Shown one piece after another: positions 1-10,291 of a stretch of 64,000 bases of DNA. Source of the DNA: Theocolax elegans (lineage: Eukaryota > Arthropoda > Insecta > Hymenoptera > Cerocephalidae); assembly GCA_026168455.1 (NCBI GenBank), contig CM047429.1:58347623-58411622 (forward strand), written 5' to 3'. Numbering within the stretch: position 1 is the first letter of the stretch; every line of letters begins with the position of its first letter. A program made the translations under genes and the position numbers. Under the pieces are notes generated by a model. That model was not told where the DNA came from and ran no database searches. It saw only the letters and a list, made by a program, of their open reading frames with translations.

Positions 1-1
1 T

Positions 2-987
2 ATGGCTTTATATGCGAATATAGCCTACATTTGCTTATACATTATGAAAGATCTTATGAATGATGAGTCCATGGCTAACTACAGAGGATCTCCTATGAGA
101 AACTGTGTTTTAAGTAGAGATCAAATGGAGAGAATTGCGCAAAGTATTTATAGTATTTCGACAGAAATGGAAGGCATGGTATCCAACTTTGCTGACTTAT
201 GCAATCTAAATCGCAGACCGAATGAGGGGCAAATCGTGAACATTGGTCGGGATTATTTTGCTGTAGGAGCACCTGTTGGAAATGCTGCAACTGCATTGAA
301 TACTTTACAATTAGCATTTCGTGCTGGACGATTGGCCATGGCTCCGCAACGTGGTGGAGAGTCAAATCAGGACCAAGTTGCTGCTGGTGATGATTTCCAC
401 AATAGATTTCTTGAAAATATCAATCAAGAAATCCAAGACCTCCCACCAGAAGATAGAAGAGCTCGCAGAGCTGAAATCCGTGAGGCTGAACGGGCTGCCT
501 GGCCTCAAAGAGCTAGAAATCTGCCATTAGGAACAACGAAGGTCACCAGAGAGGACTAGTTAACCGTATTAAGGCAGGAATTGAGCTCAGATCAATTGTT
601 TTAAGAAATTGGCATCTGATGTCGCTATCCGAAGTCGTCAAAAATCATTGCAAGTGATGAATGAGCATGCTTTAAATAAACCGTCTGGATTACACAAGAT
701 TACTAATGATCAAGGTGCTCTGTTTTACTTATGGGGCATTGAGGTACCAGAAGCATATCGTGTTGACCCTCCTCCAATATGTGCCCAACCAAGGAGCTGA
801 TGTGATTCCTGCAACAGATATACTGCCCCATTGCGTTCCGGATATTCAGGAGATGATAATGCACAACCAGATGACCCGGAAGCTAGAAGAGTCCATACCA
901 GGAGTAGCAGCTGCTAATCAACCAGAGGAACCCGAACAAGAAGAACGCAACAATGATGACATTAACAGAGAAAACGAAGTCGATTAA
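2..987 (+). pseudogene. Gag-like gene of the Ty3/Gypsy-like element, copy 1 (frameshifted)
   Basis: The reading frame opens in the repeated leader (MALYANIAYICLY...) and runs to about 559, where one missing base relative to the intact copy at 12,193 creates a stop. The homologous reading continues in other frames to a TAA at 985–987. The last 60 or so residues are acidic and rich in Pro, Gln and Asn (ending NREN-EVD), and no CCHC zinc knuckle is visible. Calling it Gag rests on position: it lies directly upstream of reverse transcriptase on the same strand and is the element's only other conserved reading frame. I do not recognise the fold. This copy and the minus-strand copy at 15,366 keep the complete 3' end; all other copies stop earlier, at the codons for ...PEAYRV. 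Confidence 0.6.
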
Positions 988-1104
988 ACAATTCCTTGTA
1001 ATTTAGAGTACTTGTGGACTATTAGAGAGAGTACTCTAAAAACAATCCTTTTTACTACATAAAGCACTTACTATTTTGATTAACATTGTATTTAATTTAA
1101 GTAT
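988..1104 (+). other. Short Gag–RT spacer of the retroelement
   Basis: About 117 bp separate the Gag-like stop from the RT reading frame. A normal Ty3/Gypsy element has a protease domain here, and there is no room for one. The spacer contains a short inverted repeat (TAGAGTACT ... AGTACTCTA, near 1004–1038). The same spacer recurs inverted at 15,239–15,365, so it belongs to the element and is not a local deletion. Confidence 0.6.
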
Positions 1105-2110
1105 CTTATGACGAAATGTTACGAAAACGGAATTACAGAACGTTCAATTAGCCCGTATTACAACCCGATTAGGATCGCAAAAAAGGTCTGAAAATAAAGT
1201 TAGAATATGTTAGATGCAAGGCAATTGAACAAGGTTATTGAGGATGATTTAGAATCTCCTCCAGCGATAAATGAATTATTACAAAAATTTAATAATACAC
1301 GTTATTTTTCGAAAATGGATTTGGCCAATAGCTACTGGCAAATATCGTTACACAAGAATCGCGAAAATTCACAGCATTCCTTTTTAATAATAAAATGTTT
1401 CAATATAAGCATATACCATTTGGAATAAAAACGGCTGGAGCAGGATTTATAAGGGCTTTAAGAAATGCATTAGGTGAAATAGCATTATTACGCGAAATTT
1501 CAATTTATATAGATGACAAATTAATTGGAACGGATACTTTCAAAACACATAGAATTAGTAAATTTAATATTTCAACGATTAATTCAATATAACTTTACAT
1601 TAAGATTTAGTAAATGTGTATTCATTCAGAAAAATATTCAATTTTTGGGATTTATATTGTCTCCTACGGGAATTACGCCGGATCCGAGAAAGCTCGAAAT
1701 TATAAAAAATTTTGAAAATCCGCGGAATAAAACTCAACTGCAAAGTTTTTTTAGGACTGTGCAATTACTATCGACAATTTAATACAATGCATTGTAATGA
1801 TATCTATCCATTGAGAGAATTATTGTGTGAAAATGTCGAATGGATTTGGTTAGAGAAACATACCGCAGCATTTGAAAAATTAAAATCACACTTATTGAAT
1901 CATGTAACCCTTAATCATATAATGCCAAATATACCATTTAAAGTTCAGACAGACGCGTCAGATAGAGGTATCGGTGGTATATTGTATCAAGAAGATGAAA
2001 AAGGACATAAGTATTTAATATCGGCTGTATCGCGCTGTTTATCGAATAGCGTAGTAAATTATACTACCCTGCGAAAAAGAACTATTAGCAATAGTATATT
2101 CGGTGACTAA
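1105..2110 (+). pseudogene. Ty3/Gypsy-like reverse transcriptase–RNase H, copy 1 (frameshifted)
   Basis: The sequence aligns throughout with the open RT frame at 14,240–15,238 but is broken into four frames by single-base indels, for example near 1125, 1200, 1370 and 1590. Recognisable in order are the RT fingers (LDARQLNKV), motif A (KMDLANSYW), motif B (PFGIKTAG), catalytic motif C (YIDD), the connection region (GFILSPTGITPDP) and the start of RNase H (QTDASDRGIGGIL). The module stops inside RNase H, after which the sequence passes into an LTR-like unit. No integrase follows. It is non-coding as read. The indels may be real decay or consensus errors. Confidence 0.8.
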
Positions 2111-2351
2111 ATTTAGAATCTATTTATTTTTTAAATTAATATTGAATTGTGTCGGTCTTGCTGAGCTAACGTCTAACGACTCTAGAACTCCGAGTTGCTT
2201 GCTCGAAAAAGCACGACAATTCGCCGCGTATCAATCCCGAGGACAACATTATGAAGGCCACAAGCCGTCAGACATAAACCAAAAGAAGAAGCAAATAAAA
2301 TACTAAGTAATAAAATTGAAAATATTTTAATAAGAAAGAAAGAAATTTTAA

Positions 2352-2430
2352 GTCTATGTGTTTCGTCTTGGACCGTCTGCCAGAACTCATCAGTGGGGCG
2401 CAGACAGTCCCTGCCCAGACACACAAGAAC
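2352..2430 (-). ncRNA. Hammerhead ribozyme copy, damaged
   Basis: CUGAUGAG and CGAAAC are present on the minus strand. One base is missing from the 5' strand of stem I (UGGG-C against GCCCCA), and the loop and stem III have single-base differences. It is probably weakened. Confidence 0.6.
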
Positions 2431-2843
2431 AATATTATTGAAACAAAATAATGATAAACTTAAAATTTTGGTATCGTAAGAACGAATGAACGGAGCCTAT
2501 ATAAGTACATAAGGTGGAAAATCTGATTGTGGATGGAAAAGTCCCCTAACATCAGAGTATGTACTATGGACATAATTTAAACCAAAGTTGTTATTAAAAT
2601 ATATTTTTCTCGCCCAGGCAAAAGTTTTAAATTAATATTGAATTTTGTCGGTCTTGCTGAGCTAACGTCTAACGACTTTAAGAACTCCAAGTTGCTCGCT
2701 CGAAAAGGCACGACAATTCGCCGCGTATCAATCCCGAGGACAACATTATGAAGGCCACAAGCCGTCAGACATAAACAAAAGAAGAAGCAATAAAATATAA
2801 GTAATAAAATTGAAAATTTTAATAGAAAAGAAAGAAATTTTAA

Positions 2844-2924
2844 GTCTATGTGTTTTTGTCTTGGGACCGTCTGCCAGAACTCATCAGTGGGGCGCAGACG
2901 GTCCCTGCCCCAGACACACAAGAC
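2844..2924 (-). ncRNA. Hammerhead ribozyme copy, G12 mutated
   Basis: Stem I, the GUGUC site and CUGAUGAG are intact, but the second core strand reads CAAAAAC in place of CGAAAC. This replaces the invariant G12 and adds one A. Family knowledge predicts it to be inactive. It is mirrored base for base at 5348–5428. Confidence 0.6.
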
Positions 2925-3095
2925 AAGATTAGTGAATCAAAATAATCATAAACTTAAAATTTTGGTATCGTAAGAACGAATGCCGGAGCCTATATAAGTA
3001 CACATAAGGTGGAAAAGATTGTGGATGGAAAAGTGCCCCTAAATCAGAGTATGTACTATGGACATAATTTTAAACCAAAGTCCTGTTATTAAAAT

Positions 3096-3456
3096 ATTTC
3101 TTACGATACCAAAATTTAAGTTTATCATTATTTTGATTCAATAATATGTCTTGTGTGTCTGGGGCAGGGACCGTCTGAGCCCCACTGATGAGTTCTGGCA
3201 GACGTCCCAAGACGAAACACATAGACTTAAATTTCTTTCTTTCTTATTAAAATTTTCAATTTTATATTAGTATTTATTGCTTTTCTTTGGTTTATGTCTG
3301 ACGGCTTGTGGCCTTCATAATGTTGTCCTCGGGATTGATACGCGGCGAATTGTCGTGCTTTTCGAGCAAGCAACTCGGAGTTTAGATCGTTAGACGTTTA
3401 GCTCAGCAAGACCGACACAATTCAATATTAATTTAAAAAATAAATAGATTCTAAAT
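3096..3456 (-). mobile_element. LTR-like unit, inverted, carrying a hammerhead
   Basis: A partial LTR-like unit lies in reverse orientation between the head-to-head junction at about 3095 and the minus-strand RT fragment. It includes a plus-strand hammerhead (3148–3226) and the 130-bp segment (about 3290–3420). It matches the arrangement at 13,926–14,230 but has more indels. Confidence 0.6.
3148..3226 (+). ncRNA. Type III hammerhead ribozyme copy, core intact
   Basis: The cleavage site GUGUC, stem I (UGGGGC/GCCCCA), CUGAUGAG, stem II, CGAAAC and stem III are all present. Loop II is one G shorter than in the 13,167 copy. Its mirror copy is at 5045–5123. Confidence 0.75.
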
Positions 3457-4430
3457 TTAGTCACCGAATATACTATTGCTAATAGTTCTTTTTCGCAGGT
3501 AGTATAATTTACTCGCTATTCGATAAACAGCGCGCGATACAGCCGATATTAAATACTTATGTCCTTTTTCATCTTCTTGATACAATATACCACCGATACC
3601 TCTATCTGACGCGTCTGTCTGAACTTTAAATGGTATATTTGGCATTATGATTAAGGGTTACATGATTCAATAAGTGTGATTTTAATTTTTCAAATGCTGC
3701 GGTATGTTCTCTAACCAAATCCATTCGACATTTTCACAATAATTCTCTCAATGGATAGATATCATTACAATGCATTGTATTAAATTGTCGATAGTAATTG
3801 CACAGTCCTAAAAAACTTTGCAGTTGAGTTTTATTCCGCGGATTTTCAAAATTTTTTATAATTTCGAGCTTTCTCGGATCCGGCGTAATTCCCGTAGGAG
3901 ACAATATAAATCCCAAAAATTGAATATTTTCTGAATGAATACACATTTACTAAATCTTAATGTAAAGTATATTGAATTAATCGTTGAAATATTAAATTTA
4001 ATAATTCTATGTTTTTGAAAAGTATCCGTTCCAATTAATTTGTCATCTATATAAATTGAAATTTCGCGTAATAATGCTATTTCACCTAATGCATTTCTTA
4101 AAGCCCTTATAAATCCTGCTCCAGCCGTTTTTATTCCAAATGGTATATGCTTATATTGAAACATTTTATTATTAAAAAGGAATGCTGTGAATTTTCGCGA
4201 TTCTTTGTGTAACGGTATTTGCCAGTAGCTATTGGCCAAATCCATTTTCGAAAAATAACGTGTATTATTAAATTTTTGTAATAATTCATTATCGCTGGAG
4301 GAGATTCTAAATCATCCTCAATAACCTTGTTCAATTGCCTTGCATCTAAACATATTCTAACTTTATTTTCAGACTTTTTTGCGATCCTAATCGGGTTGCA
4401 ATACGGGCTAATTGAACGTTCTGTAATTCC
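3457..4430 (-). pseudogene. Ty3/Gypsy-like RT–RNase H, copy 2 (frameshifted)
   Basis: This is a near-complete minus-strand copy of the RT module, from the residues ITERSI (about 4430) to the RNase H region (about 3457). Several 1–2 base indels break it, for example near 4295, 4150, 3990 and 3660. It contains the unique spacer, about 3843–4428, of the large palindrome centred near 4136. Motifs A, B and YIDD are readable in adjacent frames. It is closest to the intact copy at 14,240–15,238, with the same strand and the same neighbours. Confidence 0.75.
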
Positions 4431-4815
4431 GCGGAATAAAACTCAACTGCAAAGTTTTTTAGGACTGTGCAATTACTATCGACAATTTAATACAATGCAT
4501 TGTAATGATATCTATCCATTGAGAGAATTATTGTGAAAATGTCGAATGGATTTGGTTAGAGAACATACCGCAGCATTTGAAAAATTAAAATCACACTTAT
4601 TGAATCATGTAACCCTTAATCATAATGCCAAATATACCATTTAAAGTTCAGACAGACGCGTCAGATAGAGGTATCGGTGGTATATTGTATCAAGAAGATG
4701 AAAAAGGACATAAGTATTTAATATCGGCTGTATCGCGCGCTGTTTATCGAATAGCGAGTAAATTATACTACCTGCGAAAAAGAACTATTAGCAATAGTAT
4801 ATTCGGTGACTAAAT
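4428..4815 (+). pseudogene. RT–RNase H 3' fragment, copy 3 (right palindrome arm)
   Basis: Only the end of the RT module is present, from about the NKTQLQSFLGLCNYY segment through QTDASDRGIGGIL to the truncated RNase H end. It joins abruptly, at a CCGCGG sequence (about 4429–4436), to the start of the minus-strand copy. It is the mirror image of 3457–3843 and shares its indels, including a shortened GAGAACATACC. Confidence 0.75.
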
Positions 4816-5044
4816 TTAGAATCTATTTATTTTTTAAATTAATATTGAATTGTGTCGGTCTTGCTGAGCTAACGTCTAACGATCTAAACTCCGAGTTGCT
4901 TGCTCGAAAAAGCACGACAATTCGCCGCGTATCAATCCCGAGGACAACATTATGAAGGCCACAAGCCGTCAGACATAAACCAAAGAAAAGCAATAAATAC
5001 TAATATAAAATTGAAAATTTTAATAAGAAAGAAAGAAATTTTAA

Positions 5045-5123
5045 GTCTATGTGTTTCGTCTTGGGACGTCTGCCAGAACTCATCAGTGGGGCTCAGACGG
5101 TCCCTGCCCCAGACACACAAGAC
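5045..5123 (-). ncRNA. Type III hammerhead ribozyme copy, core intact
   Basis: This is the mirror of the copy at 3148–3226, with the same one-base loop II deletion. All conserved core nucleotides and stem I are present. Confidence 0.72.
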
Positions 5124-5347
5124 ATATTATTGAATCAAAATAATGATAAACTTAAAATTTTGGTATCGTAAGAAATATTTTAATAACAGGACTTTGGTTT
5201 AAAATTATGTCCATAGTACATACTCTGATTTAGGGGCACTTTTCCATCCACAATCTTTTCCACCTTATGTGTACTTATATAGGCTCCGGCATTCGTTCTT
5301 ACGATACCAAAATTTTAAGTTTATGATTATTTTGATTCACTAATCTT

Positions 5348-5428
5348 GTCTTGTGTGTCTGGGGCAGGGACCGTCTGCGCCCCACTGATGAGTTCTGGCA
5401 GACGGTCCCAAGACAAAAACACATAGAC
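5348..5428 (+). ncRNA. Hammerhead ribozyme copy, G12 mutated
   Basis: This is the mirror of 2844–2924. The core strand reads CAAAAAC in place of CGAAAC, so it is predicted inactive. The rest is intact. Confidence 0.6.
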
Positions 5429-5841
5429 TTAAAATTTCTTTCTTTTCTATTAAAATTTTCAATTTTATTACTTATATTTTATTGCTTCTTCTTTTGTTTA
5501 TGTCTGACGGCTTGTGGCCTTCATAATGTTGTCCTCGGGATTGATACGCGGCGAATTGTCGTGCCTTTTCGAGCGAGCAACTTGGAGTTCTTAAAGTCGT
5601 TAGACGTTAGCTCAGCAAGACCGACAAAATTCAATATTAATTTAAAACTTTTGCCTGGGCGAGAAAAATATATTTTAATAACAACTTTGGTTTAAATTAT
5701 GTCCATAGTACATACTCTGATGTTAGGGGACTTTTCCATCCACAATCAGATTTTCCACCTTATGTACTTATATAGGCTCCGTTCATTCGTTCTTACGATA
5801 CCAAAATTTTAAGTGTATCATTATTTTGATTCAATAATATT

Positions 5842-5918
5842 GTCTTGTGTCTGGGGCAGGGACCGTCTGCGCCCCACTGATGAGTTCTGGCAGACGGTCC
5901 CAAGACGAAACCATAGAC
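5842..5918 (+). ncRNA. Hammerhead ribozyme copy, stem III shortened
   Basis: CUGAUGAG, CGAAAC and stem I are intact. Stem III has lost bases on both strands (GUGUC without the extra GU; CCAUAGAC in place of CACAUAGAC), which leaves a weaker stem. Confidence 0.65.
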
Positions 5919-6120
5919 TTAAAATTTCTTTCTTTCTTATTAAAATATTTTAATTTTATTACTTAGTATTTATTGGCGTCTTCTTTTGGTTTAGTCTGAC
6001 AGCTTGTGGCCTCATAATGTTGTCCTTGGGATTGATACGCGGCGAATTGTCGTGCCTTTCCGAGCGAGCAACTTGGAGTTCTTAGAGTCGTTAGACGTTA
6101 GCTCTGCAAGACCGACAAAA

Positions 6121-6882
6121 TTAAACACGATATGCTTCCGGTACCTCAATGCCCCATAAGTAAAACAGAGCAACTTGATCATCATAATCTGGTGTAATCC
6201 AGACGTGTATTTAAAGCATGCTCATTCATCACTTGCAATGGTTTTTGACGACTTCGGATAGCGACATCAGATGCCAATTTCTTAAAACCAATTGATCTGA
6301 GCTCAATTCCTGCCTTAATGCGGTTTACTAGTTCCTCTCTGGTGACCTTCGTTGTTCCTAATGGCAGATTTCTAGCTCTTTGAGGCCAGGCAGCCCGTTC
6401 AGCCTCACGGATTTCAACTCTGCGAGCTCTTCTATCTTCTGGGGGAGGTCTTGGATTTCTTGATTGATATTTTCAAGAAATCTATTGTGGGAAATCATCA
6501 CCAGCAGCAACTTGGTCCTGATTTGCATTTCCACCACGTTGCGAAGCCATGGCCAATCGTCCAGCACGAATTGCTAATTGTAACGTATTCAACATTTGCA
6601 GCATTTCCAATAGGTGCTCCTACAGCAAAATAATCCCGACCAATGTTCACGATTTGCCCCTCATTCGGTCTGCGATTTAGATTGCATAAATCAGCAAAGT
6701 TGGATACCATGCCTTCCATTTCTGTCGAAATACTATAAATACTTTGCGCAATTCTCTCCATTTGATCTCTACTTAAAACACAGTTTCTCATAGGAGATCC
6801 TCTGTAGTTAGCCATGGACTCATCATTCATAAGATCTTTCACAATGTAAGCAAATGTACGCTATATTGGCATATAAAGCCAT
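6121..6882 (-). pseudogene. Gag-like gene, copy 2 (frameshifted)
   Basis: This minus-strand copy runs from the leader ATG at 6882 to the ...YRV end at about 6123. There it joins the 130-bp LTR segment directly, without the acidic C-terminal tail. Several single-base indels break the frame, for example near 6185, 6490 and 6590. It belongs to a minus-oriented repeat series of about 0.94 kb (starts near 5994, 6939 and 7877) that mirrors the plus-oriented series at 9,164–12,964. Confidence 0.6.
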
Positions 6883-6936
6883 ATGTATTGGTATGTTATA
6901 CAATGAGAGAAGGGATTTCTCAAAACTTCTGGATAT

Positions 6937-7065
6937 AGTCTGACGGCTTGTGGCCTTCATAATGTTGTCCTTGGATTGATACGCGGCGAATTGTCGTGCC
7001 TTTCCGAGCGAGCAACTTGGAGTTCTTAGAGTCGTTAGACGTTAACTCAGCAAGACCGACGAAAT
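6937..7065 (-). repeat. 130-bp LTR segment between two Gag-like copies
   Basis: This is the segment bounded by GTCGGTCTTGC and GTCAGAC, minus orientation. It is fused on one side to the end of Gag copy 3 and on the other to the leader of Gag copy 2. It gives the repeat its period of about 0.94 kb. Confidence 0.65.
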
Positions 7066-7820
7066 TCACACGATATGCTTCCGGTACCTCAATGCCCCAT
7101 AAGTAAAACAGAGCAACTTGATCATCAGTAATCTTGTGTAATCCAGACGGTGTATTAAAGCAGCTCATTCATCACTTGCAATGGTTTTTGACGACTTCGG
7201 ATAGCGACATCAGATGCCAATTTCTTAAAACCCAATTGATCGAGCTCATTCCTGCCTAATGCGGTTAACTAGGTCCTCTCTGGTGACCTTCGTTGTTCCT
7301 AATGGCAGATTTCTAGCTCTTTGAGGCCAGGCAGCCCGTTTAGCCTCACGGATTTCAGCTCTGCGAGCTCTTCTATCTTCTGGTGGGAGGTCTTGGATTT
7401 CTGATTGATATTTTCAAGAAATCTATTGTGGAAATCATCACCAGCAGCAACTTGGTCCTGATTTGCATCTCCACCACGTTGCGGAGCCATGGCCAATCGT
7501 CCAGCACGAATTGCTAATTGTAACGTATTCAATGCATTTGCAGCATTTCCAATAGGTGCACCTACGCAAAATAATCCCGACCAATGTCACGATTTGCCCC
7601 TCCTTCGGTTTGCGATTTAGATTGCATAAATCAGCAAAGTTGGATACCATGCCTTCCATTTCTGTCGAAATACTATAATACTTTGCGCAATTCTCTCCAT
7701 TTGATCTCTACTTAAAACACAGTTTCTCATAGAGATCCTCTGTAGTTAGCCATGGACTCATCATTCATAAGATCTTTCACAATGTATAAGCAAATGTCGC
7801 TATATGGCATATAAAGCCAT
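7066..7820 (-). pseudogene. Gag-like gene, copy 3 (frameshifted)
   Basis: Minus-strand copy, leader ATG at 7818–7820, ending with the truncated ...YRV junction near 7069. Broken by at least four 1–2 base indels. Sequence and joints match copy 2. Confidence 0.6.
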
Positions 7821-7876
7821 ATGTATCGGTATGTTATACAATGTAGAGAAGGGATTTCTCAAAACTTCTGGATATA

Positions 7877-8126
7877 GTCTGACGGCTTGTGGCCTTCATA
7901 ATGTTGTCCTTGGGATTGATACGCGGCGAATTGTCGCTTTCCGAGCGAGCAACTTGGAGTTCTTAGAGTCGTTAGACGTGCTCAGCAAGACCGACCGAAA
8001 TTCAATATTAATTTAAAACTTTTGCCTGAGCGAGAAAAATTATATTTAATAACAGGACTTTGGTTTAAAATTAGTCCATATACCTCTGATGTTAGGGGCA
8101 CTTCCATCCACAATCAGATTTTCCAC
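7877..8126 (-). mobile_element. LTR-like unit, minus orientation, first part
   Basis: It holds the 130-bp segment and the region leading to the TATA box. It is interrupted by a SINE at 8140–8579 and resumes at 8580. Some bases are missing relative to other units (for example near 7937 and 8080). Confidence 0.6.
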
Positions 8127-8592
8127 CTTATGTGTACTTTTTTTTTTTTTTTTTTATGTTATTTAACGTCGCTCTATTTATGCTGCCAGGGCTAATCACG
8201 CGGAGGTGAACGGTGTGTCTGTAAACAAAGCACAGTAGTTGAAACAGTGGTGCTTGTGTCCATCGGAAGATATCATCGGTCCACTGTAATTAGTCTAATA
8301 ATTACAGTTTCCTGTCCTCCCGATGGACCACCGCGATCCTCTTTACATCTTCGCGTCCTAACGTTCCCTATAGTTCAGATGCCCGTGCCTCTCATGCACT
8401 GACAAGTGCACGAAACGCACGCGCACCTGAACTGGCGTCACATTATAGTGACACGCCGAGCCACTGAGTCCGGTGTTCGAAAATGCACATGAAAAAATTT
8501 TCAGAGGTACACGTCTGGATCGAACCCACGACCCTCGGTGTGAGAGTCGGGAGCTCTACCCATAAGCCACCGCGGCTCTCTTATGTGTACTT
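8127..8592 (-). mobile_element. tRNA-derived SINE with target-site duplication
   Basis: The element is on the minus strand. Its 5' end (8579 downward) has a tRNA-like RNA polymerase III promoter: an A box TGGCTTATGGGTAGAGC (8553–8569) and a B box GGGTTCGATCC (8517–8527), at tRNA-like spacing. The tail is a poly(A) of 18, seen as T at 8138–8155. Perfect 13-bp target-site duplications (CTTATGTGTACTT) lie at 8127–8139 and 8580–8592. The insertion splits an LTR-like unit next to its TATA box, so it came after that unit. A diverged relative ends the window at 63,850–64,000. Confidence 0.85.
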
Positions 8593-8877
8593 ATATAGGC
8601 TCCGTTCATTCGTTCTTACGATACCAAAATTTTAAGTTTATCATTATTTGTTTCAATAATATTGTCTTGTGTGTCTGGGGCAGGGACTGTCTGCGCCCCA
8701 CTGATGAGTTCTGGCAGACGGTCCCAAGACGAAACACATAGACTTAAAATTTCTTTCTTTCTTATTAAATTTTCAATTTTATTACTTAGTATTTTATTTG
8801 CTTCTTCTTTTGGTTTATGTCTGACGGCTTGTGGCCTTCATAATGTTGTCCTCGGGATTGATACGCGGCGAATTGTC
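8593..8877 (-). mobile_element. LTR-like unit, minus orientation, second part
   Basis: This continues the unit interrupted by the SINE: the TATA region, a plus-strand hammerhead (8664–8743) and most of the 130-bp segment (about 8818–8877). At 8877/8878 the sequence turns around into a plus-oriented unit, which gives a fold-back with a spacer of about 134 bp. Confidence 0.6.
8664..8743 (+). ncRNA. Type III hammerhead ribozyme copy, core intact
   Basis: All core positions, the GUGUC site, stems I–III and loop II are intact. Loop I carries GGGACUGUCUGC rather than GGGACCGUCUGC; this still pairs with loop II through a G·U wobble. Confidence 0.82.
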
Positions 8878-8944
8878 GTCTTGGGACCGTCTGCCAGAAC
8901 TCATCAGTGGGGCGCAGACAGTCCCTGCCCCAGACACACAAGAC
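8878..8944 (-). ncRNA. Hammerhead ribozyme copy, truncated at fold-back
   Basis: CUGAUGAG, stem I and the GUGUC site are present. The GAAA strand is missing because the unit starts at the inversion joint (8877/8878); the minus strand reads GACGACAATTC there. It cannot form a complete core. Confidence 0.6.
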
Positions 8945-9163
8945 AATATTATTGAAACAAAATAATGATAAACTTAAAATTTTGGTATCGTAAGAACGAA
9001 TGAACGGAGCCTATATAAGTACACATAAGGTGGAAAATCTGATTGTGGATGGAAGTGCCCCCTAACATCAGAGTATGTATGGACTTAATTTTAAACCAAA
9101 GTCCTGTTATTAAAAATATAATTTTTCTCGCCAGGCAAAAGTTTTAAATTAATATTGAATTTC
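8945..9163 (+). mobile_element. LTR-like unit, plus orientation, 3' part
   Basis: It carries the TATA region (CTATATAAG near 9010) and continues to the start of the 130-bp segment at 9164, where the Gag-containing tandem array begins. Confidence 0.6.
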
Positions 9164-9342
9164 GTCGGTCTTGCTGAGCTAACGTCTAACGACTCTAAGA
9201 ACTCCAAGTTGCACGCTCGAAAGGCACGACAATTCGCCGCGTATCAATCCCAAGGACAACATAATGAAGGCCACAAGCCGTCAGACTATATCTAGAAGTT
9301 TTGAGAAATCCCTTCTCTACATTGTATAACATACCGATACAT

Positions 9343-10110
9343 ATGGCTTTATATGCGAATATAGCCTACATTTGCTTATACATTATGAAAGATCTTATGA
9401 ATGATGAGTCCATGGCTAACTACAGAGGATCTTCCTATGAGAAACTGTGTTTTAAGTAGAGATCAAATGGAGAGAATTGCGCAAAGTATTTATAGTATTT
9501 CGACAGAAATGGAAGGCATGGTATCCAACTTTGCTGACTTATGCAATCTAAATCGCAGACCGAATGAGGGGCAAATCGTGAACATTGGTCGGGATTATTT
9601 TGCTGTAGGAGCACCTGTTGGAAATGCTGCAACTGCATTGAATACTTTACAATTAGCAATTCGTGCTGGACGATTGGCCATGGCTCCGCAACGTGGTGGA
9701 GAGTCAAATCAGGACCAAGTTGCTGCTGGTGATGATTTCCACAATAGATTTCTTGAAAATATCAATCAAGAAATCCAAGACCTCCCACCAGAAGATAGAA
9801 GAGCTCGCAGAGCTGAAATCCGTGAGGCTGAACGGGCTGCCTGGCCTCAAAGAGCTAGAAATCTGCCATTAGGAACAACGAAGGTCACCAGAGAGGAACT
9901 AGTTACCGTATTAAGGCAGGAATTGAGCTCAGATCAATTGGTTTTAAGAAATTGGCATCTGATGTCGCTATCCGAAGTCGTCAAAAATCATTGCAAGTGA
10001 TGAATGAGCATGCTTTAAATACACCGTCTGGATTACACAAGATTACTGATGATCAAGTTGCTCTGTTTTACTTATGGGGCATTGAGGTACCGGAAGCATA
10101 TCGTGTGAAT
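9343..10110 (+). pseudogene. Gag-like gene, tandem copy A
   Basis: Leader ATG at 9343. One extra T near 9432 breaks the frame close to the start, and other indels follow near 9905. The central part (9416–10,000) is open for almost 200 codons. It differs from the other tandem copies by shared substitutions with copy 1 at position 2 (PVGNAATALN, GESNQDQ), so copies 1 and A form one subfamily. Confidence 0.6.
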
Positions 10111-10291
10111 TTCGTCGGTCTTGCTGAGTTAACGTCTAACGACTCTAAGAACTCCAAGTTGCTCGCTCGGAAAGGCACGACAATTCGCCGCGTATCAATC
10201 CAAGGACAACATATGAAGGCCACAAGCCGTCAGACTATATCCAGAAGTTTTGAGAAATCCCTTCTCTACATTGTATAACATACCAATACAT

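Larger units (their letters stand above)
2111..3095 (+). mobile_element. Two tandem LTR-like units with antisense hammerhead
   Basis: Two head-to-tail copies start at the GTCGGTCTTGC motif, at 2151 and 2647. Each holds, in order: a 130-bp segment ending GTCAGAC, AATAAA-type signals, a hammerhead on the minus strand, and a TATA box (CTATATAAG, about 2497 and 2990). TATA, poly(A) signal and flanking Gag/RT all point the same way, as in an LTR. The second unit ends at 3095, in the head-to-head junction also seen at 13,926. Both units have small deletions compared with those at 12,965–13,925. Confidence 0.65.
4816..6120. mobile_element. LTR-like units: one plus, then two and a part in reverse
   Basis: After the RT fragment there is a plus-oriented partial unit (4816–5175), then the inverted head-to-head junction (about 5160–5190). 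Minus-oriented units follow, with TATA boxes near 5279 and 5773 and 130-bp segments near 5505–5625 and 5994–6115. 4816–5810 is the mirror image of 2461–3456. The stretch after 5810 is not mirrored and leads into a minus-strand Gag-like copy. Confidence 0.6.
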
